NCBI GenBank assembly: GCA_035502775.1
Contig: DATJUB010000071.1
Coordinates: 1 to 64,000, forward strand
Source: 67-14 sp035502775
Lineage (GTDB): Bacteria > Actinomycetota > Thermoleophilia > Solirubrobacterales > 70-9
Direction of reading: 5' to 3'
Length of the DNA: 64,000 nucleotides
The notes under the pieces are model-generated. The model worked only from the letters and a program-made list of their open reading frames with translations. It was not told the DNA's origin and did no database searches. How positions within the stretch are numbered: position 1 is the stretch's first letter; every line of letters begins with the position of its first letter. A program made the translations under genes and the position numbers. This document shows, in pieces, positions 59,366 through 64,000 of this stretch.

Positions 59366-60769
59366 TTACTGGCTTCGCTTGTAGGGCAGGCGGACGTGAA
59401 AGGTGGTCTCCCCGGGCACGGAGTCGACCCAGATGCTCCCGTCGTGGTGCTCGGACACGATGCGCCGCGCGGTGGCGAGCCCGAGGCCGGTGCCCTCACC
59501 CACGTCCTTGGTGGTGAAGAAGTCGTCGAAGATTCGGCCCTGCACATCCTCGGGAATGCCCGGCCCGTCGTCGGTCAGGTCCACCTGCACGCAGGTGCCG
59601 TCGAACCAGGTTCTGAGCGAGATCCTGCCACCTTCGCCGGCCGCGTCGATCGCGTTGTCGAGCAGGTTGGTCCAGACCTGGTTCAGCTCCGAGCCCCGCA
59701 CCATGATCGGCGGCATGCCCTCGGCGAACTCGACTTCCTTCTCGATGTCGAGCTTCTTGTACTTGTGCTTCAGGATGCGGAAGGTGCTCGCGATTCCCTC
59801 GTGGAGATCGGCCTCGACCATCTCGCCGCGATCCATGAAGGAGTAGGACTTGATCACGCCGACCAGCTCGCTGATCTGGCCGGTCGCGTCCTGAAGCTCT
59901 GAGGCCAGCCCCCGGGCCACGAGCGTCGCCGCGACCCAATCCAGGGCGATGCCGGTGGCGGGACCGGCCAACTCGGTCAGGCGCTTCAGCCAGGCATCGT
60001 CGACCATCGCCTGCGAGAGCGGCTCCGCCAGCTTCCAGGCGTGATCCACCCCCATCTCCTCCAGCCTGTCCAGCAGTTCATCCTCGGCGTCCGCCGCGGC
60101 GAGGGTATCGACCGCGCAGGCCTGGGTGGCCTTGTGGAAGGCCTGCTGTTGAAGCTCCACCAGTCCGGCCGCGTTCTCGCGGCTCACGCCGGCCTCGACG
60201 AAACCCTTCAAGGCCGAGCTGATCACTTCGATCACCTTGTCGAGCTCGGTGGCGGCCCGGTTGGCGGCCGCGGCCGGATTGTTCAGCTCATGCGCCAGCC
60301 CGGCCGACATCGTGCCCAGGGCCGCCATGCGCTCCCGGTTCTGTTCGTTCTGGGCCATGCGCTGGTAGACCGGCTGCATCTGACGGATCACCTTGTCATG
60401 TACCGAACGGTGCTCGAAGGAGAGCCTCTGGAAATCCTCCGACTCGATCCACGCGAAGCGGCAATCGGTCGCGGCCTGCATGCGCACCGGTGCCTCGGTC
60501 CCGGTCATGGTCGCGATCGCCATTCCCCAAGTCGGTCCGACATGCAGACCGAATCCGGTGCCGTTTCCGTCGGGGTTGATCGCCTCCATCGAGCCCTCGA
60601 AGGTCATGATCGCGCCCCGCGGAGGCAGGCCGGCCTCACAGATCGTGTCTCCCGGCACCGCTTCGTCGGGAACAGCGACCGCCACCCACTCGGCCAGTTC
60701 GGCATCGCTCAGGTCATCGAACAGATCGATCGATCGCATGTCCTCGAGTGTCACGGTCGCCGTCTTCAA
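59366..60769 (-). CDS. Soluble histidine kinase with cyclic-nucleotide-binding-like domain
   Basis: A 467-aa kinase without membrane segments. An N-terminal cNMP-like domain (about 10-130: LFDDLSDAELAEW, PGDTICEAGLPPRGAIM) precedes the H-box MSAGLAHELNNPAAAANRA with the phospho-accepting His. A long helical region follows, then the ATP domain (VWTNLLDNAIDAAGEGG, TDDGPGIPEDVQ, GEGTGLGLATAR). TTG at 60769 is chosen because AAAGG stands 7 nt upstream, right after the preceding gene's stop. The likely partner is the receiver-flavoprotein encoded upstream. Confidence 0.9.
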   Translation of the reverse strand: MKTATVTLEDMRSIDLFDDLSDAELAEWVAVAVPDEAVPGDTICEAGLPPRGAIMTFEGSMEAINPDGNGTGFGLHVGPTWGMAIATMTGTEAPVRMQAATDCRFAWIESEDFQRLSFEHRSVHDKVIRQMQPVYQRMAQNEQNRERMAALGTMSAGLAHELNNPAAAANRAATELDKVIEVISSALKGFVEAGVSRENAAGLVELQQQAFHKATQACAVDTLAAADAEDELLDRLEEMGVDHAWKLAEPLSQAMVDDAWLKRLTELAGPATGIALDWVAATLVARGLASELQDATGQISELVGVIKSYSFMDRGEMVEADLHEGIASTFRILKHKYKKLDIEKEVEFAEGMPPIMVRGSELNQVWTNLLDNAIDAAGEGGRISLRTWFDGTCVQVDLTDDGPGIPEDVQGRIFDDFFTTKDVGEGTGLGLATARRIVSEHHDGSIWVDSVPGETTFHVRLPYKRSQ

Positions 60770-60779
60770 TTCGGACCTT

Positions 60780-62432
60780 TCATCCGTCCGCCAGATACTG
60801 ATGGACCAGCGAGACCGACATCGAACCTTCGCCGACGGCACCGGCCACCCGTTTCACCGAGCGGGCCCGCACGTCACCGGCCACGAACACTCCGGGAACG
60901 CTGGTCTCCAAAGGATAGGGATCCCGTTTCAGCGGCCATCCGTCTGTGCGGGCATCGAGTCCGGAGAGAATGAACCCCTTCTCGTCGCGAGCCACCGTCC
61001 CGTCCAGCCAATCGGTGCCGGGCGCGGCGCCGATGAACACGAAGCAGGCGCTGCATTCGACCTCGGTCTCATCCTCCCCGTGCCTCACGACCAGCGCTTC
61101 GAGATGATCGTCACCCTTGGCGGCGACCGCGGTTGCTCCGGTCTTCACCTCGACGTTCTCGAGCTGCTCGATCTGCTCGATCAGATACTGGGACATCGAG
61201 GCGGTGAGGGAAGGACCGCGCACCAGCATCGTCACCATCGCCGCGTACTCGGCGAAGTAGACCGCGGCCTGGCCGGCCGAGTTGCCGGCGCCTATCACCA
61301 CGACATGCTGCTTTTCGCAAGACTTCGCCTCGGTCAGCGCCGCGCCGTAGTAGATGCCGCGCCCAGTCAGATCGGAGAAGCCGTCTGCCTCCATCTGACG
61401 GTAGGAGACACCGGAGGCGATCAGCACGCAGTTACCGCTCAGCGTGGCTCCATTGCCCAACTCGACGAAACGGCCGGAACCGTCCGGTTTCAGCGATACC
61501 GCGTCCTGGATGCTGAGGATCTCGGCGCCGAGACGGGTCGCCTGTGTGGTCGCCCGATCGGCCAGATCGGAGCCGCTGACACCGGTCGGGAAGCCGAGGT
61601 AGTTCTCGATGCGACTCGACTGCCCGGCCTGCCCGCCGGGGGCCTCACGCTCGACCATGACGGTCTTCAATCCTTCCGAGGCCCCGTAGACAGCCCCGGC
61701 CAGACCGGCCGGCCCGCCGCCGACGATGATCAGATCGTAGTGCTCCTGGGCGGGATCGCTCGATACGCCGAGCGCGGTCGCCAGCTCGGCGATGCTCGGT
61801 TGTCCCAGCACGGTGCCGTCCTCGAGCACGGCGACCGGCAGCCGATCGTCGCCGACCTTCGACGCCTGGAGAAGCGCCCGGGCGCGGTCCGCGTCGGTTT
61901 CGACGTCGATCCATTGGGCAGGCACGCGATTGCGGGCGAGAAAGTCACGCAGGTCATGTGATTCGCGGGAGAAGCGATGGCCGATCAGCCGGACCCCGTG
62001 ACTCTCAAGTTCGGCCCGGCGCTCCCAGGTGACCAGCAGGTCGTCCAGCACGGGATTGAACTTGTCCTCGGGCGGATGCCAGGGCTTGGTCAGGTAGTAG
62101 TCGAGCCGGGCGACGTTGACCGCGTCGATCGCCGCCTTGGTGTCGGCGTAGGCGGTGAGCAGGACACGTTTGGCATCCGGCACGACCTCGCGGGCTCTGG
62201 TCAGGAACTCGGTTCCCTGCATTCCCGGCATGCGCTGGTCGGCCACCAGCAGGGCGATCTGATCGCCGCGGAGGCGGACCTCGTCGATCAGGTCGAGCGC
62301 CTCCTGCCCGGACGATGCCTTCAGGACCCGGAACCGCTCACCGAAGGCGCGGCGCAGGTCGCGGGCCACGGCCGAGAGCACAGCGGGCTCATCATCGACG
62401 GCGAGGATCGCTGGGCGGCGCTCTTCGGGCAT
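60780..62432 (-). CDS. Receiver domain fused to thioredoxin-reductase-like flavoprotein
   Basis: A 550-aa fusion. Residues 1-130 are a receiver (AILAVDDEPAV, LLVADQRMPGM with the phosphorylated Asp, YYLTKPWHPP with Lys). About 145-225 is a glutaredoxin-like segment lacking a CxxC. From about 230 comes an FAD/NAD(P)H domain pair: DLIIVGGGPAGLAGAVYG, ENYLGFPTGVSG, HVVVIGAGNSAGQAAVYF, PGVFVAGDVRARSVKRVAGA. The thioredoxin-reductase CxxC is absent (GIYYGAALTEAKSCEKQ keeps one Cys). It probably signals or reduces a partner under phosphorylation control. CATAGT lies 7 nt before the ATG. Confidence 0.9.
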   Translation of the reverse strand: MPEERRPAILAVDDEPAVLSAVARDLRRAFGERFRVLKASSGQEALDLIDEVRLRGDQIALLVADQRMPGMQGTEFLTRAREVVPDAKRVLLTAYADTKAAIDAVNVARLDYYLTKPWHPPEDKFNPVLDDLLVTWERRAELESHGVRLIGHRFSRESHDLRDFLARNRVPAQWIDVETDADRARALLQASKVGDDRLPVAVLEDGTVLGQPSIAELATALGVSSDPAQEHYDLIIVGGGPAGLAGAVYGASEGLKTVMVEREAPGGQAGQSSRIENYLGFPTGVSGSDLADRATTQATRLGAEILSIQDAVSLKPDGSGRFVELGNGATLSGNCVLIASGVSYRQMEADGFSDLTGRGIYYGAALTEAKSCEKQHVVVIGAGNSAGQAAVYFAEYAAMVTMLVRGPSLTASMSQYLIEQIEQLENVEVKTGATAVAAKGDDHLEALVVRHGEDETEVECSACFVFIGAAPGTDWLDGTVARDEKGFILSGLDARTDGWPLKRDPYPLETSVPGVFVAGDVRARSVKRVAGAVGEGSMSVSLVHQYLADG

Positions 62433-62467
62433 GGGCTGAACTATGGCAGCATTGTCAAATGGCTCCG

Positions 62468-62737
62468 ATGGGTGACAAAGAGATCGAGAAGTGGCTCGCC
62501 GCGGTCAAGCCCGCACCGCCGAAGACCCGGACCGAGGTGATCTATCTCTGCTCGGATGTCGAGGCGAGCGGGCTCGACCTGATCCGGGTTCGCATCTGGG
62601 TCGAGGACAAGGGCGGATGGGGCTTTTTCGACAACGTCGAGGTGCCCTATTTCGAAGTGCCGGATACCAAGGCACCGAAGTACGATCCCGACGCGCTGAC
62701 CAAGGCCGAGTACGACCGCAAGGTCGGCGGCGCCTAG
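62468..62737 (+). CDS. Small conserved-looking hypothetical protein
   Basis: An 89-aa soluble protein (DKEIEKWLAAVKPAPPKTRT, VIYLCSDVEASGLDLIRVRI, DKGGWGFFDNVEVPYFEVPD). It appears as a small alpha/beta fold with many aromatic residues and one Cys. I recognise no family. ATG at 62468 is preferred because TCAAAT lies 7 nt before it; ATG at 62459 would add three residues. It is divergent from the flavoprotein fusion across 35 bp and overlaps the convergent sulfatase stop by 4 nt. Confidence 0.7.
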   Translation: MGDKEIEKWLAAVKPAPPKTRTEVIYLCSDVEASGLDLIRVRIWVEDKGGWGFFDNVEVPYFEVPDTKAPKYDPDALTKAEYDRKVGGA

Positions 62738-64000
62738 GGCTCGATCACGTTGAACCAGAGATCGAACTCGTCGAGCAGCGAGAAGATCTCGACCAGCGGC
62801 TGAGTATCGGGCTCGCCGGTGATCTCCCCGGAGACGATCGCGTCCTCCACGGTCAGCTCGTCGGCGACGATGCGGTTGATCGTCTCCCTGGTCGTCTCGA
62901 TCGTGGCCGCGGCGTCGCTCGCGCGGCGCTCGAGTGAATGGCTGAGGGTGCCGTTGACCAGGCGGAGGACCGCCTCCTCGCGGGTGTCGGTCAGGACCAG
63001 GTTGATCGTGACCTCGTGCCCGGCCGCTTTCGGGCCGTTCAGGCGAATGCCGAGATAGTTCAGCACCATCGCCAAGGTGAGCGCCCGGATCGTGTCCGGG
63101 CTGCCGGTACCGACCTTGAGGGGCAGTGATGGCGTGCCGAAACGCAGCTCCTGGGCCGCGTTGAGGAAGGCGTTCCGCCAGGTCGAGGATTCGGTCTGGT
63201 AGCCCATCTGCTCCAGGGCGTCGGCCTCGAGCTCGCGGGCTTCCTGGTTCCCGGGATCACTGAAGACGACATGGTTGACCACCTCGGCCACCCAGCGGTA
63301 CTCGCCCTTTTCGAATGATTCACGGGCCTTTCGCAGGACCTCGTCGGCCCCGCCCATGAACTCGACGTAGCGCTCCCCGACCTCGGTCGGCGGCAGCCCG
63401 TGCAGGTGGGCCGGGTTGCCGTCGTAGGCTCCGAGATACTTGGCGTAGGTCGCCTTGACGTTGTGGTTGATCGTGCCGTAGTACTCGCGCAGCGCCCAAT
63501 GGCCGGCCAGCGACTCGGGCAGTGCCACCTCCTCCCCGATCTCGTCGGGGGTGGCGCCATGGTTGGCGAGACGCAGGGTCTCGTCGTTGATGTAGCGGTA
63601 TGCGTCACGGCCCTTGCTCAGCATCTCGACGATCCGCTCGCGGCCCCAAACCGGCCAATGGTGCATGCCGTACATCACGTCCGATTTCTCGGCCCAGCGG
63701 TCGATCGTCTCGTTCAGGTAGTGCGACCAGGCCTGGGGATCCCGGATCTGGGCACCGCGGATCGCGTAGGTGTTGTGCATCGTGTGGGTGCAGTTCTCGG
63801 CCGCGGTGACCGCGCGAAGCTCCTCGATGTACCAGTGCATCTCGGCCGGGGCTTCGGTGTCGGGGGTCGGCATGAACTCGAAGGTGAGTCCGTCGATCCG
63901 CATCTTCTGTCCGGCCTCGGTGATGTGATCGGTCGGTGCCAGCAGGGTCACCGTGCCGAGCGAGACGCCCACCCCGAGTCCCGTGCCGACGTTTCCCTTC
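62734..64000 (-). CDS. Alkylsulfatase-like metallo-beta-lactamase-fold enzyme (partial, 5' end outside)
   Basis: The last 421 or so residues of an SdsA1/BDS1-type sulfatase; the frame is open to the window edge. Visible are the end of the metallo-beta-lactamase domain (AAENCTHTMHNTYAIRGAQI), the dimerisation domain (MYGMHHWPVWGRERIVEMLS, LREYYGTINHNVKATYAKYLG) and the SCP2-like C-terminal domain (LPLKVGTGSPDTIRALTLAM onward). The first metal-binding HxHxDH motif would lie outside. Such enzymes split inorganic sulfate from alkyl or aryl sulfates. Many are secreted; the signal region is not visible. Confidence 0.9.
   Translation of the reverse strand, partial: KGNVGTGLGVGVSLGTVTLLAPTDHITEAGQKMRIDGLTFEFMPTPDTEAPAEMHWYIEELRAVTAAENCTHTMHNTYAIRGAQIRDPQAWSHYLNETIDRWAEKSDVMYGMHHWPVWGRERIVEMLSKGRDAYRYINDETLRLANHGATPDEIGEEVALPESLAGHWALREYYGTINHNVKATYAKYLGAYDGNPAHLHGLPPTEVGERYVEFMGGADEVLRKARESFEKGEYRWVAEVVNHVVFSDPGNQEARELEADALEQMGYQTESSTWRNAFLNAAQELRFGTPSLPLKVGTGSPDTIRALTLAMVLNYLGIRLNGPKAAGHEVTINLVLTDTREEAVLRLVNGTLSHSLERRASDAAATIETTRETINRIVADELTVEDAIVSGEITGEPDTQPLVEIFSLLDEFDLWFNVIEP

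Overview
The window is about two-thirds GC, gene-dense and bacterial. Gene content points to a high-GC Gram-positive actinobacterium, most likely class Thermoleophilia (Solirubrobacterales or a relative). This placement is an inference from four things: secreted proteins with CSLREA, NHL and collagen-like modules and basic C-terminal domains; a B/F-type sigma factor beside a Ku/LigD end-joining cluster; a scaffold-MnmA fusion; and many start codons placed 6-7 nt after a TAnnnT box. No rRNA, CRISPR array, transposase or integrase was seen.

Layout. 1-5,059: chorismate operon aroC, fused aroK-aroB, aroQ and an M24 peptidase on the minus strand, with a small anchored protein facing away. 5,072-11,622: minus-strand housekeeping run mnmA (fused to an IscU-like domain), alaS, ruvX, mltG, aroE. 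11,655-18,446: a short-chain dehydrogenase, a secreted NHL/collagen-like protein, aspS with a small partner, and a secreted CSLREA protein. 18,546-23,852: hisS, a metallo-beta-lactamase-fold hydrolase, a small membrane protein, a DUF4062 protein, a formiminotransferase-like protein and an M29-type aminopeptidase. 23,945-28,021: a VOC protein, a lipoprotein, a membrane protein with a stress-protein-like domain, and a two-gene ABC exporter.

At 28,113-28,186 lies a CAU-anticodon tRNA. Its 3' part (43 bp, 4 mismatches) is repeated at 30,796-30,838. The 2.65 kb between carries four small genes unlike their surroundings and no recognisable integrase. This is the clearest mobile region, and its last two genes (a three-helix membrane protein and a soluble partner with overlapping codons) are the best candidate for an undescribed system.

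30,838-33,675: two related secreted repeat proteins. 33,846-35,805: small metabolic and regulatory genes. 35,819-42,042: one minus-strand run of response regulator, histidine kinase, cysteine-motif lipoprotein, HlyD-like adaptor, ABC ATPase and MacB-like permease. 42,091-46,403: VOC proteins, a hydrolase, an MFS exporter and a SUI1/YciH protein. 46,438-49,710: two secreted proteins sharing a C-terminal domain. 49,758-55,935: an ABC ATPase, the sigma factor, separate LigD polymerase and ligase genes, two tandem Ku genes and a DUF6328 gene with an apparent ATC start. 55,942-59,040: a membrane-tethered stress-like protein, and an MFS exporter divergent from its TetR regulator. 59,041-62,737: a conserved-looking redox signalling group (UBP zinc finger, cNMP-domain histidine kinase, receiver-flavoprotein fusion) plus a small protein. 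62,734-64,000: the C-terminal part of an alkylsulfatase-like enzyme running off the window.
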